DNA of 64,000 bases from Boseongicola aestuarii (lineage in GTDB: Bacteria; Pseudomonadota; Alphaproteobacteria; Rhodobacterales; Rhodobacteraceae). Under the pieces are notes generated by a model that saw only the letters and a list, made by a program, of their open reading frames with translations, was not told the DNA's origin and searched no databases. The stretch covers positions 62,001 through 126,000 of the forward strand of contig NZ_FXXQ01000011.1 in assembly GCF_900184815.1 (NCBI RefSeq), written 5' to 3'. The position numbers were made by a program, and so were the translations under genes. This document shows, in pieces, positions 16,840 through 25,389 of this stretch (the stretch's first letter is position 1; the number at the start of each line of letters is the position of its first letter).

Positions 16840-18009
16840 TCATCCCTCTTTCAAAGCGATGCCGATCAGTGCGTCGCGTGAAAGGAGGAAATTACTTTCG
16901 ATCCAAGCCTTTTCGGCCCGCCGCAACGCCGCGCCCAGCGCCGGTCCGGCGTGGTGCGCCATCAGGTCTTTGGTTTTCAGTGGAAATTCTGCCGCGGCTG
17001 CGTTCCGGATCGACTCTGCGATGCCTCCGGGAAGTTGCTGCTCGCTCAAGGCCTGCCGAATAAGGACCACGCTCCACGCTGTGTCCTTTCCATATCGCCA
17101 CGCGACTTCAGAAATCGAAACGGTGCCCGAAGCCAGTTCAGTGAGTTGGCTACGCTTCCTGGCGTCCGCGCGTGAGAGCCTCCAACGTTGGTTCGGATCA
17201 TCCCCGCCCAAAGTCGCAAGGCGGCGCAGGGCATCCGCGGGCTGACCCGCTTCCTTCTCTAGGTGGACCAGTGGCGCGACCCATTGCGTGCTTGCGCCGG
17301 GTAAAACCCTCATCAGCGCCCCGGTTACAGCCATCCCTGCCAAAGACGGCGCCGGATCGGGTGTGGCGAGAAGTTTCAGCATTTCGGCGCCAATTCGTTC
17401 GCCCGCCAGACCATCAAGTGCAGCCACGTTCTGAGAAATCGCAGATAGCGCATCGGGATCAAGCCGTTCGGACGGATCGCCGTATTGCGCATGAAATCGG
17501 AAGAAGCGGAGGCTTCGGAGGGCGTCTTCCTTGATACGTTCGTCCGCGTTTTCAATGAACCGGACACGGTGCGCAAGAAGATCCGGCATGCCTCCAAGCG
17601 GATCGTGGACATGGCCGGACGCGTCCGCATAAATAGCGTTCATCGTGAAATCACGGCGGCGCGCGTCTTCTTCCATGTTGTCAGTGAAGGCTACGATCGC
17701 GCGCCGTCCATCCGTCTCTACATCGCGGCGGAAAGTCGTCACCTCAAATGGTTTTTCGTCGATAACAACTGTAACCGTGCCGTGATCGAAACCTGTGGGA
17801 ATAGCCTTCTTTCCGGCACGTTCGGCAAGACGCGTCGTTTCGGCCGGCGTCGCCGAGGTCGCGATGTCGATGTCGTTTACGGGCACGCCCAGAAGTGTGT
17901 TCCTGACGCATCCTCCGACAGCAAACGCCTGATGATTGGCGCTCTGTAATATCTCAAATACGCGTTGGGTTTCCGCATTCTTAAGCCAGTCTGCATCAAT
18001 CCGTTTCAT
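16840..18009 (-). CDS. cca: CCA tRNA nucleotidyltransferase
   Basis: A 389-residue class II nucleotidyltransferase of the poly(A) polymerase/CCA family that adds or repairs the 3' CCA of tRNA. The head motif is GGCVRNTLLGVPVNDIDIAT with the metal-binding Asp pair in DIDIA, followed by RRDFTMNAIYAD and the nucleotide-recognition region EDALRSLRFFRF. The ATG at 18009 overlaps the end of the Nudix gene by 14 bases, so these are co-transcribed. A longer in-frame extension to 18183 lies entirely within the Nudix gene and I reject it. The organism may need CCA addition or only repair. Confidence 0.92.
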   Translation of the reverse strand: MKRIDADWLKNAETQRVFEILQSANHQAFAVGGCVRNTLLGVPVNDIDIATSATPAETTRLAERAGKKAIPTGFDHGTVTVVIDEKPFEVTTFRRDVETDGRRAIVAFTDNMEEDARRRDFTMNAIYADASGHVHDPLGGMPDLLAHRVRFIENADERIKEDALRSLRFFRFHAQYGDPSERLDPDALSAISQNVAALDGLAGERIGAEMLKLLATPDPAPSLAGMAVTGALMRVLPGASTQWVAPLVHLEKEAGQPADALRRLATLGGDDPNQRWRLSRADARKRSQLTELASGTVSISEVAWRYGKDTAWSVVLIRQALSEQQLPGGIAESIRNAAAAEFPLKTKDLMAHHAGPALGAALRRAEKAWIESNFLLSRDALIGIALKEG

Positions 18010-18604
18010 CCGCCATCCGGTCCGCCAAGGCGCAAAGCATACGCGCGGTTGCGCCCCAAATGTAATAGGGTCCCCAAGGGACGGTATAGTACGCGCGCCG
18101 GGTCCCACGCCAGCGGCGGGACTGGATTGAGAATCGATCGCGATCGAGAACATGCGCCAGCGGGACTTCAAAGATCTCGGCAACCTCGCCGGGTTCGGGG
18201 ATAGGCTTGAAAAGCGGATCTACCAGCGCCAGTACCGGAGTGACCTGAAAGCCAGTGACGGTTTCATGCGGCGGCAGGCATCCGATCACGTCAACCATGT
18301 CGCTTGGAAGTCCGATTTCTTCCCGCGCTTCACGCAATGCAGCGGCGCTCGGATCTGTGTCGCCGTCGTCGACTTTCCCGCCCGGAAAGGCGATCTGCCC
18401 GGGGTGATGCTTCAGCGTTGGCGCGCGCTTTGTAAGCAAAATGACAGAGCCCGTTGGTCTGGACGAGACAGCGGCCAAAACACCTGCTGGGCGCAACCGC
18501 CTTTCTGAAGGCAACTTAACGTCAGCGTTCAGATCATAATCCGAAGAGGGCGCGCCAGATTTGGCCAGCGCCCTTTCAAGGCGCCGGCGAATTTCAATTG
18601 TCAT
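17996..18604 (-). CDS. Nudix hydrolase, CoA pyrophosphatase-like
   Basis: A 202-residue hydrolase with the full Nudix box spread over GGKVDDGDTDPSAAAL and REAREEIGL. The preceding PTGSVILLTKRAPTLKHHPGQ and the following LPPHETVTGFQVTPVLAL resemble the NudL/CoAse group, which cleaves coenzyme A and related diphosphates. It overlaps hslO upstream by 11 bases and cca downstream by 14, forming the operon hslO-nudix-cca. Substrate specificity is inferred. Confidence 0.85.
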   Translation of the reverse strand: MTIEIRRRLERALAKSGAPSSDYDLNADVKLPSERRLRPAGVLAAVSSRPTGSVILLTKRAPTLKHHPGQIAFPGGKVDDGDTDPSAAALREAREEIGLPSDMVDVIGCLPPHETVTGFQVTPVLALVDPLFKPIPEPGEVAEIFEVPLAHVLDRDRFSIQSRRWRGTRRAYYTVPWGPYYIWGATARMLCALADRMADETD

Positions 18605-19583
18605 TTTCGTCCGCTTCGAACCCCAAGGTTTTTGGGTCGAATTCGTAGTGAGCGCCGCAGAACTGGCAATCAGCCGTGACTATTCCTTCTTCCGTCGTCA
18701 TGTGTGCGATGTCTCGCGCGGAATAGATCGACAAGGACTGGCGCACGCGGTCCGCTGAACACGAGCAGCCAAACTCAATGGGTTGCGCATCAAACACACG
18801 GGGTCCGTCCTGGTGGAAAAGGCGAACTAGAAGGTCTGTCGGCTGAACGGTTGGGCCGATCAACTCGATATCCTCGGCCGTTTCGAGAAGGACGTTTACG
18901 TGATTCCAGTTTTCGGCGTCGTCGCCGTCGAGCACGTCCGCAGGTGTCAAAAGACCGTCCTCGCCGGAACCCTCGTCTGCGACGGAAAGCGAAGACTTAG
19001 GCATTTGTTGCACCATGATGCCACCGGCACGCCAGTGTAAATCCTCGCCAGGGGACTGAGTCTGACCAAAGCTGAGAGCAAATCTTGTTGGCAGTTGCTC
19101 AGACTGCGCAAAATATGTCTCTGCGCATGCCGAGAGTGAGCCTCCGGAAATAGGGGTGATCCCCTGATAGGGAATCGTGCCTTCGCCCTGATCAATCAGG
19201 ATTGCAAAATAGCCTTTTCCAATTTGGCTGAAAGGGTCGGCGGATGTGTCCAGCCGCTCTTTGTCGAAGCTTGCATAGGCGCGTATACGTGCCGGAGCGC
19301 CAGCGTCGGTTGGGCCGTAGTAATCCGTTGCGATCAAACGGGCAGGTCCGTCGCCGCGTATTTGGATCGACAGCTTCCAACGCAGCTTTATCGTTTGTCC
19401 GATGAGTGCGGTCAGCAATGTGGTTTCAGCCACCAAGGCCTCGATCAACGTGGGATAGTCGTGCTGAGACAGGGCCTGCTGAAGCAGCCCGTCAAGTCGC
19501 GCAATACGGCCACGGGTGTCAGTACGATCAAGTTGGAACGGGAGGACTGTATCGTCCCAAGCGATTTTAGAGCCGATATTCAT
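18594..19583 (-). CDS. hslO: Redox-regulated chaperone Hsp33
   Basis: A 329-residue cytoplasmic holdase activated by oxidative unfolding. The C-terminal zinc-binding cysteines are in CSCSADRV and DCQFCGAHYEF, the CxC and CxxC pattern of Hsp33. The start is ATG 19583 (MNIGSKIAWDDTVLPFQL); an upstream frame to 19649 has no family resemblance. It is the first gene of hslO-nudix-cca and is divergent from a second Nudix gene with a 70-base gap. Confidence 0.94.
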   Translation of the reverse strand: MNIGSKIAWDDTVLPFQLDRTDTRGRIARLDGLLQQALSQHDYPTLIEALVAETTLLTALIGQTIKLRWKLSIQIRGDGPARLIATDYYGPTDAGAPARIRAYASFDKERLDTSADPFSQIGKGYFAILIDQGEGTIPYQGITPISGGSLSACAETYFAQSEQLPTRFALSFGQTQSPGEDLHWRAGGIMVQQMPKSSLSVADEGSGEDGLLTPADVLDGDDAENWNHVNVLLETAEDIELIGPTVQPTDLLVRLFHQDGPRVFDAQPIEFGCSCSADRVRQSLSIYSARDIAHMTTEEGIVTADCQFCGAHYEFDPKTLGFEADENDN

Positions 19584-19653
19584 GGGGTTTCCTTGCGCAG
19601 CGCGCGGGTGCATACCTCGACTATATAGGGGCTGCAAGACGAGGACCAAGGGA

Positions 19654-20097
19654 ATGATCCCTAGGATAGGTGAACCGGTCGTTCCCGGGCAGGCATATCG
19701 CCGGCGTCCTGGGATATATGCGGTCCTGATTCGCGGCGATGCCGTCTTGATGACGCACCAATCCGAGCCGATTCCCGAGTACCAGTTGCCCGGCGGCGGA
19801 ATTGATCCCGGCGAACAGCCTGTTCCGGCTCTGCATCGCGAAGTTTATGAGGAAACCGGTTGGCGGATTGATCGACCTGTCAGACTGGGGGCCTTCAGAC
19901 GATACACTTTCATGCCCGAGTACGATTTATGGGCCGAAAAAGTATGCCACATCTACTTGGCGAGGCCTACTTTGTGTCTGGGTCCACCAAGTGAGCGTTT
20001 TCACGAAGCAGTATGGGTTAGCTTATCTGACTCGATTTCGTTGGCGGGGAATGAGGGCGATGCGATGTTTTTGGATTGGTGCCTTCGAAGTCTCTAG
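19654..20097 (+). CDS. Nudix hydrolase
   Basis: A 147-residue single-domain hydrolase. The Nudix box is GGGIDPGEQPVPAL followed by REVYEETGW. The start ATG at 19654 (MIPRIGEPVVPGQ) has an AAGGGA ribosome binding site. A substrate cannot be assigned; candidates are oxidised nucleotides or sugar nucleotides. It is divergent from hslO and its last 4 bases overlap the end of the convergent response regulator gene. Confidence 0.83.
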   Translation: MIPRIGEPVVPGQAYRRRPGIYAVLIRGDAVLMTHQSEPIPEYQLPGGGIDPGEQPVPALHREVYEETGWRIDRPVRLGAFRRYTFMPEYDLWAEKVCHIYLARPTLCLGPPSERFHEAVWVSLSDSISLAGNEGDAMFLDWCLRSL

Positions 20098-21356
20098 ACA
20101 GTGCGCTCGAGCAGGACCGCAGAGAGATCGTCGGGGAAGTCCGTCAGGCCGGACGCACGTGACAATCCCTGGTGCAGCGCATCAATAAAGTCGGGTCCAT
20201 GTTTGTCAAAGATGTCCAACAGCAAAGTCTTGAGGCCCTCTTCTTCAAAAAGGTCTTCGGTGTCAGGGATAGGACATTCTGTAATGCCGTCCGAGTGAAG
20301 CAACAGGCGATCACCTTTCGCGAGATTGATCTCGAATGAAGTGAACTCGGCATCGGGGATCAATCCGATAGGCATTCCGAAGGAAGACACATACTCGACT
20401 GTTCCGTCCTTTCTCAGGATTGCCGGACTGGGGTGACCCGCTTGCGACAGGACAGCACGACCTGTCTCAAGATCGACATCTGCCAGGATCATCGTCAAAT
20501 AACGATCTGTCTCGATCTCGGCGAGCATCAGTTCATTGAGGGCGCCGCATACGTCGGCCGGCGGACGCATCGCCCGACCGCCGTTCTCGTCAACAACAAG
20601 CGCAAGGTTTCGCTCGGGTGAGGATGGGTTCAGCAAGCCTGCGATCCGGGCGGTCATCAAGGCTGAGGCCACGCCGTGACCCGCCACGTCTACAGCGTAT
20701 ACACCGTAGCGCTTCTCAGAAATCGGAAAAACACCTACAAGGTCTCTTCCCACATGACCGCTTGGTTCGTAGAGCAGTGATGCGCTTCCGCCCGCCAGAA
20801 CGAAGTGTCGCTCTGGGACAAGTGCTTGCTGGAACAATCGCGCTTCAAGCAAATCCCGGTCAATTGCTGAGTATAGGTCCTGCAATTCGCTTAGTGTTTT
20901 GGTTAGAAGGTCGTTCTTTTCTTTCACGTCGAGCTGGGCGGACAAGATCCGCTGCCCTGCCGTGATACGGGCTTTCATTTCAATGGTGTTGAAGGGCTTG
21001 GAGAGAAAGTCATCCGCGCCGCTTTCAAGCCCTTCTGCCAGAACTTCGCGTTCGGTTTGAGCGGTCAAAAGGATGAAATACGCCGGCTTGTCGCGCATCA
21101 TCTCACGGAAGGCTCGGCAAAACGCGACCCCCGACATGCCGGGCATGACCCAATCGCTGATAACAAACTCAATGTCGATCGACCGGCACAGCTCCAAAGC
21201 AGCCTCGCCACTTTCGGCTTCCAGTGTGGTATGACCCCATCTTGCAAGCGCCTTTGTCAGAAGGCGGCGTTGCGCCCGGCTGTCATCAACAACAAGGACT
21301 GGTCGGCCCAAGTCAGCTTCGTTCTTGGCAGGTATGACGGGTGTCGGAGCGTTCAT
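20094..21356 (-). CDS. Response regulator with PP2C-type (SpoIIE/RsbU) phosphatase domain
   Basis: A 420-residue signalling protein. Residues about 15-135 form a receiver domain (VLVVDDSRAQ, phospho-acceptor Asp in FVISDWVMPG, conserved Lys in FLSKPF). A short helical linker follows, then a PP2C-like phosphatase with VDVAGHGVASALMT, LLHSDGITE and FPDDLSAVLLE supplying metal-binding Asp residues. Phosphorylation of the receiver should switch a phosphatase acting on an anti-sigma antagonist or similar protein. The ATG at 21356 has an AAGGGAGC ribosome binding site. It is divergent from a broken HPt gene that would be a natural phosphodonor. I see no anti-sigma factor or antagonist gene nearby. 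Confidence 0.88.
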   Translation of the reverse strand: MNAPTPVIPAKNEADLGRPVLVVDDSRAQRRLLTKALARWGHTTLEAESGEAALELCRSIDIEFVISDWVMPGMSGVAFCRAFREMMRDKPAYFILLTAQTEREVLAEGLESGADDFLSKPFNTIEMKARITAGQRILSAQLDVKEKNDLLTKTLSELQDLYSAIDRDLLEARLFQQALVPERHFVLAGGSASLLYEPSGHVGRDLVGVFPISEKRYGVYAVDVAGHGVASALMTARIAGLLNPSSPERNLALVVDENGGRAMRPPADVCGALNELMLAEIETDRYLTMILADVDLETGRAVLSQAGHPSPAILRKDGTVEYVSSFGMPIGLIPDAEFTSFEINLAKGDRLLLHSDGITECPIPDTEDLFEEEGLKTLLLDIFDKHGPDFIDALHQGLSRASGLTDFPDDLSAVLLERTV

Positions 21357-21479
21357 GCTCCCTTCATGCAACCATGAGGTTAAGGCTCTGTAAAAGCGCG
21401 TGATCTTGATAATTTCAAAAAGAAACAGTCTCTTAATATCTTTTTGAAAGAAGGGCGGGGAGGTCGAGGAATCAGATAT

Positions 21480-21796
21480 TTGATAGACTGGGATCGAATA
21501 CGTGAGTTGGGACTGAAGTCGGTGAGCAGGACTTCGCCGAGGTCGTGGAGATGTTCCTTGAAGAGGTCGACGAGGCGCTTGGGCGGCTTTTCCGATCTGA
21601 TGATGGGGCCATCGCAAAGGACCTTCACTTCATTAAGGGAAGCGCACTGAACATCGGGCTCACTGAAGTGAGTAGTATTTGTCGGTCAGTTGAAACCAAG
21701 CTTCGCGAGGCGCCTGCGCGTGATGCCGACCTTCGCGCAATCCAGACGGCTTTCCACAAGGCGAAGTTGGAATTCGCTTCAGGAGCGCTCGAATAA
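21480..21796 (+). pseudogene. HPt (histidine phosphotransfer) protein, apparently frameshifted
   Basis: Starting at TTG 21480 after GAGGTCGAGGA, one frame reads IDWDRIREL, a typical head of these HPt proteins. From about 21509 the continuation is in another frame: TEVGEQDFAEVV, then EMFLEEVDEALGRL and HFIKGSALNIG with the phospho-accepting His. A single missing base near 21507-21511 would join the halves into about 105 residues. As written, only an 83-residue product from GTG 21545 is possible, without the first helix. It may be a real mutation, a sequencing error, or a shorter functional gene. It lies divergent from the response regulator-phosphatase gene. Confidence 0.6.
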
Positions 21797-22027
21797 CCCG
21801 GCAATCAGAGAGGGTGATTCGGGAGGTCGCTGGATTTTTCCGGCCGTTTTGTCCTGAATTGTCGCGGGATATGTTTCTATTAGCACTGTGTCTGGTGATT
21901 GAGGCTACAACAGAAACAACTTTCGGGTTTCTAGCAATAGATCGCCGGTTTCATTTTGAGCGTTTTCTCTGGAGGCGTGTGACAGGCTAGAGTTTCGTTC
22001 AACGCGATTACTCAAAGGATCCCACGG
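21797..22027. other. Intergenic region upstream of secreted protein
   Basis: A 231-base gap between the HPt gene and the gene at 22028. I see no reading frame, tRNA or convincing hairpin apart from a short AGAAAC/GTTTCT inverted repeat near 21912-21932. It probably holds the promoter of the downstream gene. Confidence 0.4.
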
Positions 22028-23131
22028 ATGAAGACCCCTTTCAAAGCTACTCTCGCGGCACTTGTCATGAGTTCCGTTGCCGTCGGCGCGATAGCAACCA
22101 CCGCGACAATCGCCAGCGTTGAGCCTGCTTTCGCCAAGTCAGACAAAGCGAGCAGCAAGTCAGAAAGCAATCGAGGCAAATCCGAGAATGCCCGTGGCAA
22201 ATCCAGCGAGCGAGGAAAACCTTCCGGGAGATCGGCTCCTTCGGGCAAGTCCGGTAGGAGCATCGAAGGCTTTTTTGAAAAGCTGACCGGACAAGACAAG
22301 CGCGCTTTCAAGGCGCAGAGCTCTGCGAAGCCCCCAAAGCCCCGGAACACCGCCAAGGTCGGTAAGTTCGAGAGCGAATCGCTTCATCCCAACCAACTGG
22401 GAAATATGAACGGCGCGCTTAATGCCAACATAAACGCTGTTCTGGCGCACATTCGAAATGGAAACGGGAACGGTCCTGTAGGTCATATTGCTACCCTCGC
22501 TGCAGCATCCGCAGCGGCGGACGGTGCCCAGGAAGTTCTGGACCGTGCCGCGCTATTTGATGCTATTGAAGCCGCCGGATACGAAAGTCTGGAAGCGTAC
22601 TACTCGGCACTAGAAGATACTCCTGGCGATCCGATTAATATGGCTATCGAAATGGCTGAGAGCCGGGATGAGGCCGCAGTCAAGTTCGGTTATCCGTCAC
22701 ATGACGATTACCTCAGACTTGTAGAGGTTCCCGGTGCGGATCCGGATGATGGAATAGACAAAGCGCTGATGAATCTCGGGGTAGAGATCGACGACCGCGG
22801 CGACGCGCCCGCTGATCTGGCTCTCGACTCTTCGGACCCTTCGGTAGCTAGGGCTGAAGAAACCTTGCTTGACGAGACTGCTGCTGAAAAAAGTATTCTT
22901 GCTTACTGGAACAAGAATCCGGGCGGCGATCCCGATCCTGATTCGGGCCTAACTGCCGACGAAGAAAAACTTCTGACCGAGCTTCGCAATCGGTTTTCAG
23001 AAGCCGATCTTGTCGCAATCAAAGAGACGGTTGATGCGAACAGTCCGGAACCGAGAGTCGACGAAGACGCCTGTGAAGAAAACAATGACCTTTGCCAGTC
23101 AGAAGAAGAAATCGTGACTCTGGTTGACTGA
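22028..23131 (+). CDS. Secreted protein of unknown function with Ser/Lys/Gly-rich linker
   Basis: A 367-residue exported protein with a signal peptide (KATLAALVMSSVAVGAIATT, cleavage near Ala-Phe-Ala at about 36). Residues 37-85 are a basic low-complexity stretch rich in Ser, Lys, Gly and Arg. A conserved-looking central block contains LHPNQLGNMNGALNANINAV and HIRNGNGNGPVGH, then acidic Asp/Glu-rich helices run to the C-terminus, with Cys in DEDACEENNDLCQSEEE near the end. I do not recognise a defined family. The strong charge asymmetry, a basic front and acidic back, is unusual. It precedes argG without obvious linkage. Confidence 0.7.
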   Translation: MKTPFKATLAALVMSSVAVGAIATTATIASVEPAFAKSDKASSKSESNRGKSENARGKSSERGKPSGRSAPSGKSGRSIEGFFEKLTGQDKRAFKAQSSAKPPKPRNTAKVGKFESESLHPNQLGNMNGALNANINAVLAHIRNGNGNGPVGHIATLAAASAAADGAQEVLDRAALFDAIEAAGYESLEAYYSALEDTPGDPINMAIEMAESRDEAAVKFGYPSHDDYLRLVEVPGADPDDGIDKALMNLGVEIDDRGDAPADLALDSSDPSVARAEETLLDETAAEKSILAYWNKNPGGDPDPDSGLTADEEKLLTELRNRFSEADLVAIKETVDANSPEPRVDEDACEENNDLCQSEEEIVTLVD

Positions 23132-23149
23132 CGGCTTGAAGGGTGCAGG

Positions 23150-23190
23150 CGGAGCGATAGTAGGCCTACTCTGAAATGGCGTTCGCTCCG
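23150..23190 (+). terminator. Possible terminator hairpin before argG
   Basis: The arms CGGAGCGA (23150-23157) and TCGCTCCG (23183-23190) pair perfectly and enclose a 12-base palindrome AGTAGGCCTACT (23159-23170). The element follows the secreted protein gene by about 20 bases. The downstream sequence TCTTGTTCCC is only weakly T-rich, so the call is tentative. Confidence 0.45.
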
Positions 23191-23254
23191 TCTTGTTCCC
23201 AATGTAAAAACCCCGTAGATGCTCGCCGGTACAACACAAATCCGGGGAAATACC

Positions 23255-24475
23255 GTGTCCGCACCGAAGAAAGTTGTTCTGGCCTATTCAGGTGGGCTTG
23301 ATACATCAATCATTCTGAAATGGCTTCAAACCGAGTACGGCTGTGAAGTTGTGACGTTCACAGCGGATCTCGGCCAGGGCGAAGAGCTTGAGCCAGCGCG
23401 CAAGAAGGCCGAGTTGCTTGGTGTTTCAGAGATTTTCATCGAGGATCTCCGGGAAGAATTTGTCCGCGATTTCGTGTTTCCAATGTTCCGCGCGAATGCG
23501 CTGTACGAGGGGCTTTACCTGCTGGGCACATCAATCGCTCGGCCGCTGATCTCGAAGCGTCTTGTCGAAATAGCTGCTGAGACCGGGGCGGATGCTGTTG
23601 CTCACGGTGCGACCGGCAAGGGCAACGATCAGGTTCGTTTTGAATTGAGCGCTTATGCACTTAACCCAGATATCAAAGTGATTGCGCCATGGCGGCTTTG
23701 GGATTTGTCCAGCCGCACAAAACTCATTGATTTCGCTGAGAAACACCAGATTCCAATCGCCAAAGACAAGCGGGGCGAGGCGCCGTTCAGCGTGGATGCG
23801 AACCTTTTGCACACATCATCTGAAGGGAAGGTGCTTGAGGACCCGGCAGGCGAAGCGCCCGACTATGTCTATCAACGAACCGTTCATCCTGAAGACGCCC
23901 CAAACGAACCGGAGTTTATAGAGATCGGTTTTGAAATGGGCGACGCCGTATCGATCAACGGTGAAACGATGAGTCCTGCCAGCATACTGACAAAGCTCAA
24001 CGAACTGGGTGGAAAACATGGAATTGGGCGGCTTGATCTGGTTGAGGGTCGTTTTGTTGGTATGAAGTCCCGCGGGATATACGAGACGCCGGGCGGGACG
24101 ATCTTGCTTGAAGCACATCGTGGGATTGAGCAGATCACACTGGATCGGGGTCAGGCGCATTTGAAAGACGAGCTGATGCCGCGATATGCGGAGCTTATTT
24201 ACAACGGCTTCTGGTTCTCACCCGAGCGCGAGATGCTCCAGGCCGCAATCGACCACACACAAAAGCATGTGACAGGAACTGTAAAGCTGAAGCTTTACAA
24301 GGGTTTGGCACGCACTATCGCGCGCTGGTCGGATCATTCGCTTTATTCAGAAGCGCATGTCACCTTCGAAGAGGATGCGGGCGCCTACGATCAGAAGGAT
24401 GCGCAGGGGTTCATTCAGTTGAATGCTCTGCGGCTGAAGCTTCTGGCAGCGCGGGAGCGGCGGCTAAAGAAGTAA
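23255..24475 (+). CDS. argG: Argininosuccinate synthase
   Basis: A 406-residue enzyme joining citrulline and aspartate with ATP in arginine synthesis. The P-loop-like motif [12 protein letters not shown] lies at about residues 8-19, and [14 protein letters not shown] and APWR follow in the family order. The length matches if the GTG at 23255 is the start ([14 protein letters not shown]), and a GGGGA sequence lies about 8 bases upstream; the frame can be extended 12 codons further but without family support. It stands alone and converges on the sulfotransferase-like gene. Confidence 0.95.
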   Translation: MSAPKKVVLAYSGGLDTSIILKWLQTEYGCEVVTFTADLGQGEELEPARKKAELLGVSEIFIEDLREEFVRDFVFPMFRANALYEGLYLLGTSIARPLISKRLVEIAAETGADAVAHGATGKGNDQVRFELSAYALNPDIKVIAPWRLWDLSSRTKLIDFAEKHQIPIAKDKRGEAPFSVDANLLHTSSEGKVLEDPAGEAPDYVYQRTVHPEDAPNEPEFIEIGFEMGDAVSINGETMSPASILTKLNELGGKHGIGRLDLVEGRFVGMKSRGIYETPGGTILLEAHRGIEQITLDRGQAHLKDELMPRYAELIYNGFWFSPEREMLQAAIDHTQKHVTGTVKLKLYKGLARTIARWSDHSLYSEAHVTFEEDAGAYDQKDAQGFIQLNALRLKLLAARERRLKK

Positions 24476-24478
24476 GGC

Positions 24479-24495
24479 ACTGTAGTTGTTACAGT
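24479..24495 (+). terminator. Short hairpin terminator after argG
   Basis: ACTGTA (24479-24484) pairs with TACAGT (24490-24495) around GTTGT and is followed by TTCTTT. It sits 3 bases after the argG stop and overlaps the end of the convergent gene. The stem has only 6 base pairs, so it is a weak candidate. Confidence 0.4.
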
Positions 24496-25187
24496 TTCTT
24501 TGCTTCAAGGTCCTTGTAAAAGGGCAAAGCCTGCTCCATTAGCTCGGCAGATTTTCCGGTGAGAGCTGGTAAGTCGGCTTCTTTTCCGGCGAAGCCTTTG
24601 GAATTATGGACAGATTTGTACCAGTGAGGTGCCCACGCGCCATCGAATGGTTTGGGTCCGGCGGACCACGCGAGCATCGCGGGGTCCCAGTCTAAGCTGA
24701 TGACTTTACACAATTTTTTGAGCATTCCCTCGGGATCGGTGCGGATGTCATCGCTGTCGACCACGGGTCCCGGAAATTTCGCGTAGACCTCGGTTTGTTG
24801 TTTGAAACCAATGTCTTGAAGGGTTGGATCCTCGCGCTTTGCAGAGTAACTGGCGATGACGCGGGCAGGATGCCGGATGAGGTGTACATTGACGCACCCC
24901 AGAGCCCAATCAAGCGGAAAGCCGTCGCACATGTGAAAGCCCATGTGCTTCATATACCAATGTTTTTTCCCATCAGGCACGTCGCCACGGATGCGATCAG
25001 CGACTTTCTCCGGGTCCGTTTCGTGAGCCTGGAGGACAGAATCCCGCATGGGGTGATCGATTCCGGTCACTTTTAAGTAAGGCGCATAGAATGGCTCGTC
25101 CCATGCGGCAAATTCTTCCCTGTTTCCAAAGGCATACATCATTGCGGTCGAGAGATTGCGGGGACCGCTCCACATCGCGATCTTCAT
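24489..25187 (-). CDS. Sulfotransferase-like protein
   Basis: A 232-residue cytoplasmic protein. The N-terminus MKIAMWSGPRNLSTAMMYAF has the P-loop-like phosphosulfate-binding pattern of sulfotransferase-family proteins, and VHLIRHPARVIASYSAKRED matches their second nucleotide-binding motif. The substrate is unknown. Related genes are often annotated only as sulfotransferase family or branched-chain aminotransferase-like. The start codon at 25187 directly abuts the 44-base repeat array and lacks a ribosome binding site; the next Met at 25175 would destroy the N-terminal motif less plausibly. Leaderless translation is possible. Confidence 0.72.
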   Translation of the reverse strand: MKIAMWSGPRNLSTAMMYAFGNREEFAAWDEPFYAPYLKVTGIDHPMRDSVLQAHETDPEKVADRIRGDVPDGKKHWYMKHMGFHMCDGFPLDWALGCVNVHLIRHPARVIASYSAKREDPTLQDIGFKQQTEVYAKFPGPVVDSDDIRTDPEGMLKKLCKVISLDWDPAMLAWSAGPKPFDGAWAPHWYKSVHNSKGFAGKEADLPALTGKSAELMEQALPFYKDLEAKKL

Positions 25188-25231
25188 TGTCGGTATGACG
25201 TCGGTTTCACGTCGGTATTACGTCGGTGCAT
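25188..25231 (+). repeat. 44-base array of four 11-base CGTCGGT repeats (copy 2)
   Basis: The units are TGTCGGTATGA, CGTCGGTTTCA, CGTCGGTATTA and CGTCGGTGCAT, abutting with no spacers. The array begins at the base before the sulfotransferase-like start codon and points toward msrA, about 158 bases away. Unit order and the GTGC last unit match the copies at 2838-2881 and 51373-51416. Confidence 0.9.
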
Positions 25232-25389
25232 GCGTTCGGCCTTTTTAGGAATCCTTAGGACTGCTGCGGAGACGCTAGACGGACATTTCGCGTGAAACAA
25301 CTCTCACGAGGTTGCGACATCACGCGGGGGTGAATTGTGATTGAACAACGCGCGCGACAAGGTGAGTCGAGTTTTAGGGAGATCACGCA

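Noticed and set aside
25284-25299. parS-like sequence CATTTCGCGTGAAACA upstream of msrA
   Set aside because: Three mismatches to the 16-base consensus, including one in the central CACGTG, and far from the origin cluster. Probably chance.
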